Assembly: GCA_963704815.1 (NCBI GenBank)
Contig: CAVPHU010000010.1
Location: 1 to 64,000 of the forward strand
Origin: DATKWD01 sp963704815
GTDB lineage: Bacteria; Actinomycetota; Acidimicrobiia; Acidimicrobiales; Salinilacustritrichaceae
Direction of reading: 5' to 3'
Length of the DNA: 64,000 nucleotides
Both the position numbers and the translations under genes were made by a program. The notes below the pieces were generated by a model, which was given only the letters and a program-made list of their open reading frames with translations, ran no database searches and had not been told where the DNA came from. Positions within the stretch are counted from its first letter, which is position 1, and each line of letters opens with the position of its first letter. This document shows positions 16,773 to 24,369 of this stretch, piece by piece.

Positions 16773-17518
16773 CGGGCGAGCAGCATCCGCATCGTGGCGA
16801 TCGCCGCGCCGTAGCCGTTGTCGATCCCGACCACCGTCACGCCGGCCGCACACGACGCGTGCATCGACAGGAGCGCCGTCACGCCCTCGAGCGCGGCGCC
16901 GTAGCCGACGCTCGTCGGCACGGCGACGACCGGTGCGCCGGTGATCCCGCCGACCACGCTGGCCAGTGCGCCCTCCATGCCGGCGACGACGATCACGGCA
17001 TCGGCCTCGGCGAGCGTGTCGGCCGATGCAAGGAGCCGGTGGATACCGGCCACCCCGGCGTCGGTGATCCGTGCCGCCTTGACCCCGTGCGCAGCGAGGA
17101 CCGCGTCGGCCTCGTCGGCGACGGGCAGGTCGGCCGTCCCGGCCGTGACGATGAGCACCGACGCGTCGGGGCCGTCGTCCTCGGCCGAGGGTCGCCACAC
17201 GCACAACCTGCCGTGACGGGCCCCACCCGGGTTCGCCGCCAGCGCCACGTCGGCCTGGGAGTCGTCGGTCCGGGTCAGCAGCACCGGTTCGTCCCCGCCG
17301 TCCAGCAACTCGGTGACGATGGCGGCGCACTGCTCGGGTGACTTGCCCGGCGCGTACACGGCCTCGGCCAGCCCCTGGCGGATGGAGCGGTGGTGATCGA
17401 CGCGGGCGAATCCGAGATCGGCGAACGGGAGCCGACGCAGGCTGCGGGCCGCATCGTCGGCGTCGATCCGGCCGGCGGCCACGTCGGCCAGCATTTCGCG
17501 GAGGGCAGCGTCGTCCAC
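16769..17518 (-). CDS. larB: Nickel-pincer cofactor biosynthesis protein LarB
   Basis: A 249-residue AIR-carboxylase-like protein. It carboxylates and hydrolyses nicotinic acid adenine dinucleotide to start synthesis of the nickel-pincer nucleotide. Visible signatures are the N-terminal helical region (LADVAAGRIDADDAARSLRR), LIVTAGTADLPVADEADAVL, VVAGMEGALASVVGGITGAP and VVAVPTSVGYGAALEGVTAL. The GTG at 17518 begins the conserved N-terminus. It is divergent from pheA across only 19 bp and coupled to larC by a 4-bp overlap. Confidence 0.88.
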   Translation of the reverse strand: MDDAALREMLADVAAGRIDADDAARSLRRLPFADLGFARVDHHRSIRQGLAEAVYAPGKSPEQCAAIVTELLDGGDEPVLLTRTDDSQADVALAANPGGARHGRLCVWRPSAEDDGPDASVLIVTAGTADLPVADEADAVLAAHGVKAARITDAGVAGIHRLLASADTLAEADAVIVVAGMEGALASVVGGITGAPVVAVPTSVGYGAALEGVTALLSMHASCAAGVTVVGIDNGYGAAIATMRMLLAR

Positions 17519-17523
17519 GCCAG

Positions 17524-17529
17524 TATCTT
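17524..17529 (+). promoter_or_regulatory. -10 box (TATCTT) of pheA, leaderless
   Basis: TATCTT ends 8 nt before the pheA GTG within the 19-bp gap to the divergent larB, so the pheA mRNA probably starts at its start codon. Confidence 0.5.
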
Positions 17530-17537
17530 GACCGTCC

Positions 17538-18482
17538 GTGACCCAACCCGCAGCTTCAGTGCCTCGGCGGGTCGGGTTCCTCGGCCCCCTCGGCACGTTC
17601 ACCGAGATGGCACTGCTCACGCAGCCCGACCTGGCGGCGGCCGAGCTCCACGCCATCGGCTCGATCGCCGACGTGTTGTTCGCCACCCGCGACGGCGAAG
17701 TCGACATGGGCTTCGTGGCCATCGAGAACTCGATCGAGGGATCGGTCAACGTCACCATCGACACCCTGGCGTTCGATCTCGACCTGCGCATCCAACGCGA
17801 GGTCGAGATGAAGATCGAGCTCAACCTGCTTGCGAAGCCCGGCGTCGGGATCGATCAGATCAAGAAGGTGATCTCGATTCCGGTTGCCTCGGCCCAGTGC
17901 CGGAACTTCCTCCACGACCGGCTCCCCGGCGTGACGATGGTCGCCGCCAACTCGACCGCCGAGGCGGCCCAGATCGTGGCCGACGGCGAGGACGCCACGA
18001 CGGCGTCGATCAGTACCGCCCTGGCCGCCGAGATGTACGGGCTCGACATCGTCACCGAGGACGTGGAGGACCACCCCGAGAACCGGACCCGCTTCGTTGC
18101 GGTCACCCGATCGGGCGTTCCGGCCCCGACCGGGCACGACAAGACGAGCATCGTGGTCTTCCAGCGCACCGACCGTCCTGGCTCGCTGCTCGGCATCCTC
18201 CAGGAGTTCGCCGCCCGGGCCATCAACCTCACCAAGCTCGAGTCGAGGCCGACGAAGAAGGGCCTCGGCGACTACTGCTTCCTCATCGATCTCGAAGGCC
18301 ACATCGCCGACGAGGTGGTCGGCGACTGCCTGCGTGACCTGCGGGCCAAGTGCGAGGACATCAAGTTCCTGGGCAGCTATCCGGCCGCCGGCGCACACGG
18401 CCCGGGGCTGCGCCGAGAGGCCGAGTCGAACTGGCGCGAGGCCGACGCCTGGCTGCAGGGGCTGCGCAGCGAGCTCGGCTGA
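17538..18482 (+). CDS. pheA: Prephenate dehydratase
   Basis: A 314-residue monofunctional prephenate dehydratase, converting prephenate to phenylpyruvate in phenylalanine synthesis. The catalytic domain spans about residues 10-190 (RVGFLGPLGTFTEMALL, FVAIENSIEGSVNVT, and the NRTRFVAVTR motif with the key Thr-Arg-Phe). A C-terminal ACT domain (about 200-285) includes LTKLESRPTKKGLGDYCFLI, whose ESRP motif binds phenylalanine for feedback control. The GTG at 17538 is positioned by a TATCTT -10 box. tRNA-Ser follows 27 bp downstream. Confidence 0.92.
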   Translation: MTQPAASVPRRVGFLGPLGTFTEMALLTQPDLAAAELHAIGSIADVLFATRDGEVDMGFVAIENSIEGSVNVTIDTLAFDLDLRIQREVEMKIELNLLAKPGVGIDQIKKVISIPVASAQCRNFLHDRLPGVTMVAANSTAEAAQIVADGEDATTASISTALAAEMYGLDIVTEDVEDHPENRTRFVAVTRSGVPAPTGHDKTSIVVFQRTDRPGSLLGILQEFAARAINLTKLESRPTKKGLGDYCFLIDLEGHIADEVVGDCLRDLRAKCEDIKFLGSYPAAGAHGPGLRREAESNWREADAWLQGLRSELG

Positions 18483-18509
18483 CATCGGCGAGTAGCCTCG
18501 GACCTCCCA

Positions 18510-18600
18510 GGAGGGGTGCCCGAGCGGACGAAGGGAACGGTCTTGAAAACCGTCGGGCCTCTTGCAGGTCCCGTGGGTTCGAATCCCACCCCCTCCGCCA
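18510..18600 (+). tRNA. tRNA-Ser (anticodon TGA)
   Basis: A 91-nt gene including an encoded CCA. Acceptor stem GGAGGGG pairs with CCCCTCC (18590-18596). The anticodon arm ACGGT / CTTGAAA / ACCGT at 18537-18553 gives anticodon TGA (18544-18546). A long variable arm (CGGGCCTCTTGCAGGTCCCG region) and the T arm GGGTTCGAATCCC complete a class II tRNA-Ser. The accessory patch begins directly after its 3' end. Confidence 0.95.
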
Positions 18601-18866
18601 GAAACATCCAGGTCAGGCATGGTTTCTTGGCAAAGCCGGCAAGTCGCCACTGACCACGAAAGGGAGCGGTGGCAGAGGCCGTACCAAACGCAGCTTCTGG
18701 GAACCTCGAGCAACAGGCCGGCATCGCCACGCCGCAGTCGCAACGCCGACCGCCCCCGGCCGTCGGCGGCCTCAGCCGATAGAACCGCCAGCGCACCTAT
18801 CCGGAATTCGGGCCGCCCCGGCCCCTACCGAAGAGCGGCACGTCGGTTGGCCCTGTGAGCAGAGGG

Positions 18867-19139
18867 TCAGGCGGACTCGACGACCGCTCCATACCGCTGC
18901 TGGGCGGCCTGAGCCGACGTGCCCAGGACCGCACCGATGCGCTGCCAGGACAAGCCCTTGCCGCGCGCGGCTGTCACGGCCTCGACCACTTGGCGCTCAC
19001 TGCGAGCCCGATCCAACGTTGCTCGTTCCAGCAGGTATTCCTCGACGGAACGTTCGTCCCCGTCGGCGGGCTCGTAGTCCTCGAACCGGCCGGCGAGTTC
19101 GTCGGCGTGGTCGAGGATCTCCTGAATCGATCGAGGCAT
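18867..19139 (-). CDS. Antitoxin-like protein with C-terminal helix-turn-helix
   Basis: A 90-residue acidic-to-neutral protein. The N-terminal half is helical and charged (SIQEILDHADELAGRFEDYE), and the C-terminus GLSWQRIGAVLGTSAQAAQQ is a helix-turn-helix-like segment. It starts 2 bp after the stop of the upstream 73-residue toxin-like gene, so the two form one transcript. Gene size, coupling and DNA-binding look fit the antitoxin of a type II toxin-antitoxin pair with the toxin encoded first. The family is not named with certainty. Confidence 0.6.
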   Translation of the reverse strand: MPRSIQEILDHADELAGRFEDYEPADGDERSVEEYLLERATLDRARSERQVVEAVTAARGKGLSWQRIGAVLGTSAQAAQQRYGAVVESA

Positions 19140-19141
19140 GG

Positions 19142-19363
19142 CTACTCCAAGAACCTTGGACGGGCGGGCATTGCGTGGACCACGAAGTCAACGGACTCCG
19201 CGTGGGCGACACCGATCTCCAGCAGGCGTGCGGACTGATCGGGGCCGATCAGCATGGTGAGGTCATCGAGGTCGAATACTCGGATCGGGTTTCGGTAGGC
19301 GTGAAGCATGTCGTCGTCGGCGATCCCGTGCTTCCGGGCACTTGCCAGGATCACCGGGTCCAC
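19142..19363 (-). CDS. Small toxin-like protein of a toxin-antitoxin pair
   Basis: A 73-residue protein: ILASARKHGIADDDMLHAYR, then RVFDLDDLTMLIGPDQSARL and the C-terminus VVHAMPARPRFLE. This compact alpha/beta pattern with a terminal His-Ala-Met-Pro motif resembles small RNase-type toxins found next to HTH antitoxins in actinobacteria, but I infer toxicity from layout, not from a known catalytic motif. It starts at a GTG with TAACTT 6 nt upstream, implying a leaderless mRNA. The C-terminal motif recurs in the truncated ORF at 20258-20374. Confidence 0.55.
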   Translation of the reverse strand: MDPVILASARKHGIADDDMLHAYRNPIRVFDLDDLTMLIGPDQSARLLEIGVAHAESVDFVVHAMPARPRFLE

Positions 19364-19369
19364 GACGCC

Positions 19370-19375
19370 AAGTTA
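19370..19375 (-). promoter_or_regulatory. -10 box (TAACTT) of the toxin-antitoxin operon
   Basis: On the minus strand TAACTT ends 6 nt before the toxin GTG, the same leaderless spacing seen at housekeeping genes in this window. Confidence 0.4.
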
Positions 19376-19502
19376 CCTTGATGTCGGATCGACCGCTACC
19401 ACGAGCGCGGAATCGGCAGTTGGGTTGGCCGCGTTGCCGGCGAGCTCGTCCGAAAATGTGACACTGCCAGTATGAGGACCGAGCCGTCTGGCCTCGTGTC
19501 GT

Positions 19503-19927
19503 GTGCTCGTCTCCAGTATCGCGTTCTCTCTGCTGGTCTTCTCGATAGCTGCGTGCGTTGCAGAGCTGGAAGACAAAGCTGAGAGTTGCGGGCGACCGCA
19601 ACCATCTAGCTCAACGGTCGACGATCTGGTGGTCCAAGCACAGGTTCCTGATGGTGAGTCCCTTGAGATTCGAGCAGACGACGAGAGTCCGGTTGTGGAT
19701 GTGATGATCCGCAACACAGGGACCACTCCGATAGAAGTCGGATAGGGAAATCCGCTTCTCGATGTTGTTCTTCTCAGGAGCTGATGGTGGAGGGGCGGGT
19801 CCTGACGTTCCTGTGTGAAGGCACAGCGCCGATAGGTGCAGGCTCCTACAGAGCTGCGCCGCTCCTGAACTCCACGAGCGGCGATGTGCTGGGCGAGACC
19901 TTCGACGTGACGGTTTCCGACCCGTAG
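19503..19927 (+). pseudogene. Decayed lipoprotein gene
   Basis: An 80-residue open segment begins with a hydrophobic stretch ending in a lipobox-like FSIAAC, then a small domain with VVDVMIRNTGTTPIEVG before a TAG at 19743. After the stop the same frame continues plausibly for about ten codons (GNPLLDVVLLR). A second frame then carries RVLTFLCEGTAPIGAGSY and ends ETFDVTVSDP at 19927. So one nonsense change and one frameshift separate recognisable pieces of what was a single exported protein of about 140 residues. The signal peptide also lacks its basic N-terminus in this frame. It sits among toxin-antitoxin genes in the patch after tRNA-Ser. Confidence 0.55.
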
Positions 19928-19973
19928 ACAGGGTGCGGAATGCCCGAGACACGTTCTCAACGTGTGGTCACGG

Positions 19974-20261
19974 TCAGGAGGCTGCGTCGAGATGGTGTCG
20001 AAGCGCTTCGCGGATCACCTCGGAAACGGGCATGCCGTCAGCTGCTGCCCTCTGAGCGAGCCGTTCCTTGAGTTCGGGGTCGAGTCGCACCGATTCCACC
20101 GTTGACGGGCCCGACCCGAGAGGTGGTCGGCCCCGCTTGCCGCGCCGGCTGAGGATCTCCTCGACGTCGTAGCCCTGTTCCGCCTCGTCGGCCAGCTGTT
20201 CGATGAGTTCGTCGGTCAGCGGAGTGCCCGACTTGGTGTGTCCGTGGGGATCAGTACTCAT
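19974..20261 (-). CDS. Ribbon-helix-helix antitoxin-like protein
   Basis: A 95-residue protein. The N-terminal part (LTDELIEQLADEAEQGYDVE) is acidic; the C-terminal part (SVRLDPELKERLAQRAAADG followed by MPVSEVIREALRHHL) is a classic ribbon-helix-helix DNA-binding fold. A basic RRGKRGRPPLG linker joins them. The ATG at 20261 overlaps the stop of a 38-residue toxin remnant (ATGA). This is the antitoxin arrangement of a small toxin-antitoxin operon in which the toxin has been shortened, so the antitoxin may now be an orphan. Confidence 0.7.
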   Translation of the reverse strand: MSTDPHGHTKSGTPLTDELIEQLADEAEQGYDVEEILSRRGKRGRPPLGSGPSTVESVRLDPELKERLAQRAAADGMPVSEVIREALRHHLDAAS

Positions 20262-20374
20262 TGTTCGAGAAGCCTCCGATACTGGGGCCGCATTGGCATG
20301 GCGTGGATGATGTGCTCGTCGCGACTGCGGCTGATGAGGACGACGACCTCGGCCTGACTCGCGGATGTCCGCAC
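20258..20374 (-). pseudogene. Truncated toxin-like remnant
   Basis: A 38-residue frame (GTG at 20374) too short for its family. The C-terminal half reads VVVLISRSRDEHIIHAMPMR, then PQYRRLLEQ, and ends in a TGA overlapping the antitoxin start. The HIIHAMPMRP segment parallels VVHAMPARP at the end of the 73-residue toxin at 19142-19363. A TAG lies four codons upstream of the GTG and no longer in-frame start exists, so the N-terminal half appears deleted. The relation between the two toxins is inferred from this short motif. Confidence 0.5.
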
Positions 20375-20418
20375 CCGAATAATGTACTACGAAAAACTGA
20401 AGGTCAATCCGCACACCC

Positions 20419-21759
20419 TCATCGGACTCGGGCGTCCGGCAACGTGACGACGAAACGAGCTCCTCTCAGTCGTTCGCTGGCTTCGACCCGTACGTCGCCG
20501 CCGAGGGATTCCACCAGCTCTGCGACGATCGCGAGCCCCAGCCCGAACCCGCCGTCGGACCGGTTCCGGGACTCGTCGAGCCGCACGAATCGCTCGAAGA
20601 TCCGTTGGCGATCCTCCAGGGCGACACCGGGTCCGTCGTCGTCGACGGCGAGGATGACCCGTCCGTCGACGCTGTCGAGTTCGACGGAAACGGTTTCGGT
20701 TGCGTGGCGCAAGGCGTTGTCGAGCAGGTTGCGAACCACCCGGCAGAGCTGCTCGGGGTCGCCGCTCACCTGACCTGCCGACACCCGAGCAACGTCGATT
20801 CGGAGGGTCGAAGGCACGCGGCGGACCTCGTCGAACACGATGTCGTCGAGGTCGACCGCAGTCCAACGATCCCTCGCGACCACGCCCGCATCCGTCCGTG
20901 CGATCAGCAGGAGATCGTCGACGAGGCGCTCCATCCTGATGTCTTCGTCCAGGACGCTGTCGACGAGTTCGTTCCAGTCGGGTGCATCGGTCGCCCGGGC
21001 GACCTCGAGCATGTGACGGATGACGGCGATGGGCGTGCGCAACTCGTGTGATGCGGCGCTCACGAAGTCTCGCTGCGCGCGGGTGCCCGACTCGATGCGC
21101 CCGAGCATGTCGTTCATGGTGTCGGCGAGTCGGCGGATCTCGTCGTCGGTCGCAGGCTGGGTGACCCGGCGGTCGAGATCGCTCACGCTGATGTCAGCGA
21201 CCTCGGCGCGCATGGCATCAACCGGTCTGAGCGCCCGGCGAACGACGGCCCAGGTGGCGGCGCCGGCCAGGGTGGTGAGTGCCAAGCCGGTGATCGCGAG
21301 CGTCCAGGCGGCGACCCGGGTCGTCTGTTCCATGTCGGCGAGCGTCGTTCCGACCGCGATGGTGACCGGCCCCGCAGGGCTGTTCTGTTCGGTCACGAGC
21401 AGTCGAAAGTCCTCGTCTTCGCCGGAGGTCTGTCGGACGGTGATCTCCGACGAGTCCGTCAGTGTGTCGACCGGCGGCTGACCTCGCACGTTGGTGCTCG
21501 AGGCGATGACGTCGCCATCGAGGATGATCTGTGCGAAGGAGGTCCCGTCGTCGGGAATCGTGATGTCGCGCGGTGCGACGCCACTCGCGGTCAGCGCCCC
21601 GAGGTCCGCGGCCCGGAGCGCCAACGCCGTGTCGATGTTGTCGATCATGGTTCGTCGCAGGATGGTCAGCAGCGCCAGCCCCGTCACGATCAGGGTCAGC
21701 GCGAACAGCAGGGTGACCAGGATGGTGGTGCGGCCACGAACCGATGACGACAGGTTCAT
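20419..21759 (-). CDS. Two-component sensor histidine kinase
   Basis: A 446-residue membrane sensor kinase. TM1 is about residues 11-33, an extracytoplasmic domain spans about 34-150, and TM2 is about 155-177 (WTLAITGLALTTLAGAATWA). A HAMP domain follows (ALRPVDAMRAEVADISVSDL). The HisKA domain has the phospho-acceptor in FVSAASHELRTPIAVIRH. The ATPase domain shows N box NLLDNALRHA, G1 DDDGPGV, F box FERFVRLD and G2 GGFGLGLAIV. Its ATG overlaps the response-regulator stop (ATGA), so the pair is coupled. The divergent HtrA protease suggests it senses envelope or protein-folding stress. Confidence 0.92.
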   Translation of the reverse strand: MNLSSSVRGRTTILVTLLFALTLIVTGLALLTILRRTMIDNIDTALALRAADLGALTASGVAPRDITIPDDGTSFAQIILDGDVIASSTNVRGQPPVDTLTDSSEITVRQTSGEDEDFRLLVTEQNSPAGPVTIAVGTTLADMEQTTRVAAWTLAITGLALTTLAGAATWAVVRRALRPVDAMRAEVADISVSDLDRRVTQPATDDEIRRLADTMNDMLGRIESGTRAQRDFVSAASHELRTPIAVIRHMLEVARATDAPDWNELVDSVLDEDIRMERLVDDLLLIARTDAGVVARDRWTAVDLDDIVFDEVRRVPSTLRIDVARVSAGQVSGDPEQLCRVVRNLLDNALRHATETVSVELDSVDGRVILAVDDDGPGVALEDRQRIFERFVRLDESRNRSDGGFGLGLAIVAELVESLGGDVRVEASERLRGARFVVTLPDARVR

Positions 21760-22433
21760 CGGCGGTCTTCGCGCAATCGGTAGCCGACCCCGCGGACGGT
21801 CTCGATCGTCGCTCGCCCGAACGGTTCGTCGACCTTCCGGCGCAGGTGACCGACATAGACCTCGACGATGTTCGCATCGCCGGCGAAGTCGACGTCCCAC
21901 ACATGGTCGAGGATGTCCTGCTTGGAGACGGTGGTCCCCGCATTGCCCATGAGGTGCTCGAGGACCGAGAACTCTCGTGCGGTCAGCGTGATCTCCTCCT
22001 CGCCCCGCCGACAGATGCGACTTCCCGGATCGAGCACGAGGTCGTCCACACGAAGCACCGTCGGGCGAACGTCCGGGCCGCGCCGGAGCAGCGAGCGAAG
22101 CCGTGCGACGAGGACGACATGTGAGAACGGCTTGCGGAGGTAGTCGTCGGCCCCGGTGTCGAGCGCTTCGGCTTCGTCGAGATCGCCGTCCTTGGCGGTG
22201 AGCATCAGGATGGGGGTCCAGTCCTCGCGCTCGCGCAAGGTGCGGCACACGACGAAACCGTTCGTGCCGGGCAGCATGATGTCGAGCACGATCGCGTCGT
22301 ATGCGTTGATGTCGGTCATCCAGAGCGCCTCGGTGCCGTCGTGCACGACGTCGACCGAGAAGCCGTCGGCTGTCAAACCGTCATGAAGTGAGCGAGCCAG
22401 CTTCACCTCGTCCTCAACGACCAGCAGCCTCAT
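21756..22433 (-). CDS. OmpR/PhoB-family response regulator
   Basis: A 225-residue response regulator. The receiver domain has the acidic pocket (LLVVEDE), the phospho-acceptor Asp in IVLDIMLPGTNGF, the Thr in MLTAKDGD and the Lys in DYLRKPFSHV. The C-terminal winged helix (EEITLTAREFSVLEHLMGNA, then VEVYVGHLRRKVDEPF and TVRGVGYRLRE) is of the OmpR type. It lies upstream of and overlaps the kinase gene. The 148-bp region shared with the divergent htrA-like gene holds tandem TTCAG half-sites that suit an OmpR-family dimer. Confidence 0.92.
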   Translation of the reverse strand: MRLLVVEDEVKLARSLHDGLTADGFSVDVVHDGTEALWMTDINAYDAIVLDIMLPGTNGFVVCRTLREREDWTPILMLTAKDGDLDEAEALDTGADDYLRKPFSHVVLVARLRSLLRRGPDVRPTVLRVDDLVLDPGSRICRRGEEEITLTAREFSVLEHLMGNAGTTVSKQDILDHVWDVDFAGDANIVEVYVGHLRRKVDEPFGRATIETVRGVGYRLREDRR

Positions 22434-22487
22434 GGACGACAGTGTGCCAGGAGCGATCGATCGCGGGTCCCACGCTCGTCGGGGCTT

Positions 22488-22570
22488 GCTGAAGGCGCGT
22501 TCAGCACGGTTCAGGGCCCTTTCAGGAACCGCCCGGCAGGATCGGTCTCGTTCACTCGCCTGCACCTGAA
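22488..22570. promoter_or_regulatory. Tandem TTCAG half-sites between response regulator and htrA
   Basis: TTCAG occurs at 22500, 22510 and 22521, that is spaced by 10 and 11 bp (one helical turn each). Inverted CTGAA copies lie near 22489 and 22566. Direct repeats at this spacing are the usual operator form of OmpR/PhoB regulators, and the site lies between a gene for such a regulator and its likely target. Binding is inferred. Confidence 0.5.
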
Positions 22571-22581
22571 AGGACGTCGAC

Positions 22582-23748
22582 GTGTACGACGCAGCTCCAC
22601 CGAGGTCTCCGGTCCAAGGTCCGCCCGCCACGTCGTTCGGGCCGCCACCCTGGACCGAGCCGACACCTCCGACGAAGGCCCGGCTCAGTCGAGGCGCAGC
22701 GATCGTCCTCACTCTGGTCGCCGTGACCGGAGGCACGGTGGGTGGCGCGGTCGCCGGCCGGGCCTCGACCCCCGACCCGGTCGCCGTCGTCGCCTCCGAT
22801 GCCGAGTTGGCATCGCTCGACGACCCGACCGGGACGTCGTCGCCCGACATCTCCGGCCTCGTCGAAGCGGTGCGTCCGAGCGTCGTGCGCATCGATGCGG
22901 CCACGTCCGATGGCCGCGGAACGGGGACCGGCTTCGTCATCTCGAGTGATGGCCGGATCGCCACCAACGCCCACGTCGTCGGTGACGCTGCGACGGTGGA
23001 GGTCGAGTTCTCGGACGGGACCACGACGACCGCCACGGTGCTCGGCACGGCGCGGTCCGAAGACCTCGCGGTCATCCGTGTCGATCGCGACGACCTGACG
23101 CCGGTCGAGTTCGGCTCATCGGACGATCTCAAGGTGGGCGAGCGGGTGGTGGCCATCGGCAACTCGCTCGGTTTCGAAGGCAGCCCGACCGCCACCGAGG
23201 GCATCGTGTCGGCCCTCGATCGCTCGATCCGGACCGATGACGGGAACCGCCTGACCGCGTTGATCCAGACCGACGCAGCGATCAATCCGGGGAACTCGGG
23301 GGGTCCGCTCTTCGATCTCGACGGCAAGGTCGTCGGCATCAACTCGGCGGGCTCGCCGTCGGCGCAGAACGTGGGCTTCGCCATCGCTGCCGACCGTGCG
23401 CAGCCGATCCTCGACACCTTGTCGACCGGCGAACCCGTGCTCGAAGCGTTTCTCGGGATCAGCTCGGCGCCGCTCACACCCGAGACTGCGGCTCAGCTCG
23501 GGGTCGACCCCGTGGGTGATCTGCAGGGCGCAGTGGTGCTCGACGTCACCGCCGGGTCGGCAGCCCAGGTCGCCGGGCTTCGTTCTGGCGACGTGATCAC
23601 CGCGATCGACGGCAACACGGTCGAGACCCCCGAGACGATCGGCGATGTCATCGCCGCCAGCGACCCCGGCGACACGATCCGTCTCACGGTCAGCCGTGAC
23701 GGCGCCGAGGCAGTCGTCGACGTGGTGCTCGGGTCCCGTCAAGCCTGA
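22582..23748 (+). CDS. HtrA/DegP-like S1C serine protease with PDZ domain
   Basis: A 388-residue membrane-anchored protease. A Pro-rich cytoplasmic tail (1-36) precedes one transmembrane helix (about 38-60, GAAIVLTLVAVTGGTVGGAV). The trypsin-like domain has the triad His (RIATNAHVVGDA), Asp (RSEDLAVIRVD) and Ser (AAINPGNSGGPLFD). A C-terminal PDZ domain includes VVLDVTAGSAAQVAGLRSGD. It degrades or refolds damaged exported proteins. The GTG start has Shine-Dalgarno AAAGGA about 7 nt upstream. It is divergent from the two-component system and probably under its control through the TTCAG repeats. Confidence 0.92.
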   Translation: MYDAAPPRSPVQGPPATSFGPPPWTEPTPPTKARLSRGAAIVLTLVAVTGGTVGGAVAGRASTPDPVAVVASDAELASLDDPTGTSSPDISGLVEAVRPSVVRIDAATSDGRGTGTGFVISSDGRIATNAHVVGDAATVEVEFSDGTTTTATVLGTARSEDLAVIRVDRDDLTPVEFGSSDDLKVGERVVAIGNSLGFEGSPTATEGIVSALDRSIRTDDGNRLTALIQTDAAINPGNSGGPLFDLDGKVVGINSAGSPSAQNVGFAIAADRAQPILDTLSTGEPVLEAFLGISSAPLTPETAAQLGVDPVGDLQGAVVLDVTAGSAAQVAGLRSGDVITAIDGNTVETPETIGDVIAASDPGDTIRLTVSRDGAEAVVDVVLGSRQA

Positions 23749-23838
23749 ACCAACCTGAGGGACCGGCCCGGCCCGGGCATCCGCGTTCTCAGGATCTTTT
23801 TCGAACGTTCTTGCAGGAGTTCGGGGCTCCCATGGCTC

Positions 23839-24369
23839 ATGGGGGCATCGGATTCGACCGAAACTGGATCCGGGATGGATGAGGACGATGGGTTCGAGCA
23901 GTTCTACGAGGGGGTCCGCCCCCGACTCGTGCGATCGCTCGCCGTGTTCTGCGGTGGCGACCTCGATGCCGCGGCCGACGCAGCCGACGAGGCCCTCGTG
24001 CGTGCGCTGGAGCGGTGGTCACGGGTCCGGGCCATGGACTCGCCGGAGGCATGGACCTTCACGGTCGGTCGCAACCTCTTGCGTCGCCGATATCGGCGTC
24101 AGAGCGACGAACGCAGGCATTCGGCGTCGCTGGTCCCGCGAGACGCCAGGGATTTCTCGGGCGGGGTGGACGACGCCGTGACCGTGTGGGGAGCCGTCGC
24201 CGAGCTGTCGTCGACCGAACGCGAGACGCTCGCCCTGCGCTACCTCCTCGGCCTGACCGAGGCCGAGGTGGCCGAGACGGTCGACAGACCGGCAGGCACG
24301 GTGAGTGCTTCGCTCGCTCGCGTCCGGCGCCGCCTTCGGATTCGGCTGGGAGAGGACGCCCGGCCATGA
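23839..24369 (+). CDS. SigE-family ECF sigma factor
   Basis: A 176-residue (or 164-residue if started at the ATG at 23875) SigE-type ECF factor. The sigma-2 part runs FEQFYEGVRPRLVRSLAVFC with LDAAADAADEALVRALERWS, and WTFTVGRNLLRRRYRRQS follows. The sigma-4 helix-turn-helix is LSSTERETLALRYLLGLTEA followed by VAETVDRPAGTVSASLARVR. Its stop overlaps the next gene's start (ATGA), so the following membrane protein is the likely regulatory partner. An AGGAG at 23815 is rather far from either ATG, leaving the start open. Confidence 0.85.
   Translation: MGASDSTETGSGMDEDDGFEQFYEGVRPRLVRSLAVFCGGDLDAAADAADEALVRALERWSRVRAMDSPEAWTFTVGRNLLRRRYRRQSDERRHSASLVPRDARDFSGGVDDAVTVWGAVAELSSTERETLALRYLLGLTEAEVAETVDRPAGTVSASLARVRRRLRIRLGEDARP

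Noticed and set aside
18377..18796. Minus-strand ORF across tRNA-Ser (with GIRTHG-type peptide)
   Set aside because: It is antisense to the tRNA; such peptides are well-known annotation artefacts of tRNA genes.
18600..20420. Integrated island bounded by tRNA-Ser repeats
   Set aside because: The region looks accessory, but no second copy of the tRNA-Ser 3' end and no integrase were found.
23803..23810. GAACGTTC palindrome before the SigE-type gene as a LexA box
   Set aside because: The SOS box needs four bases between GAAC and GTTC; here there are none.
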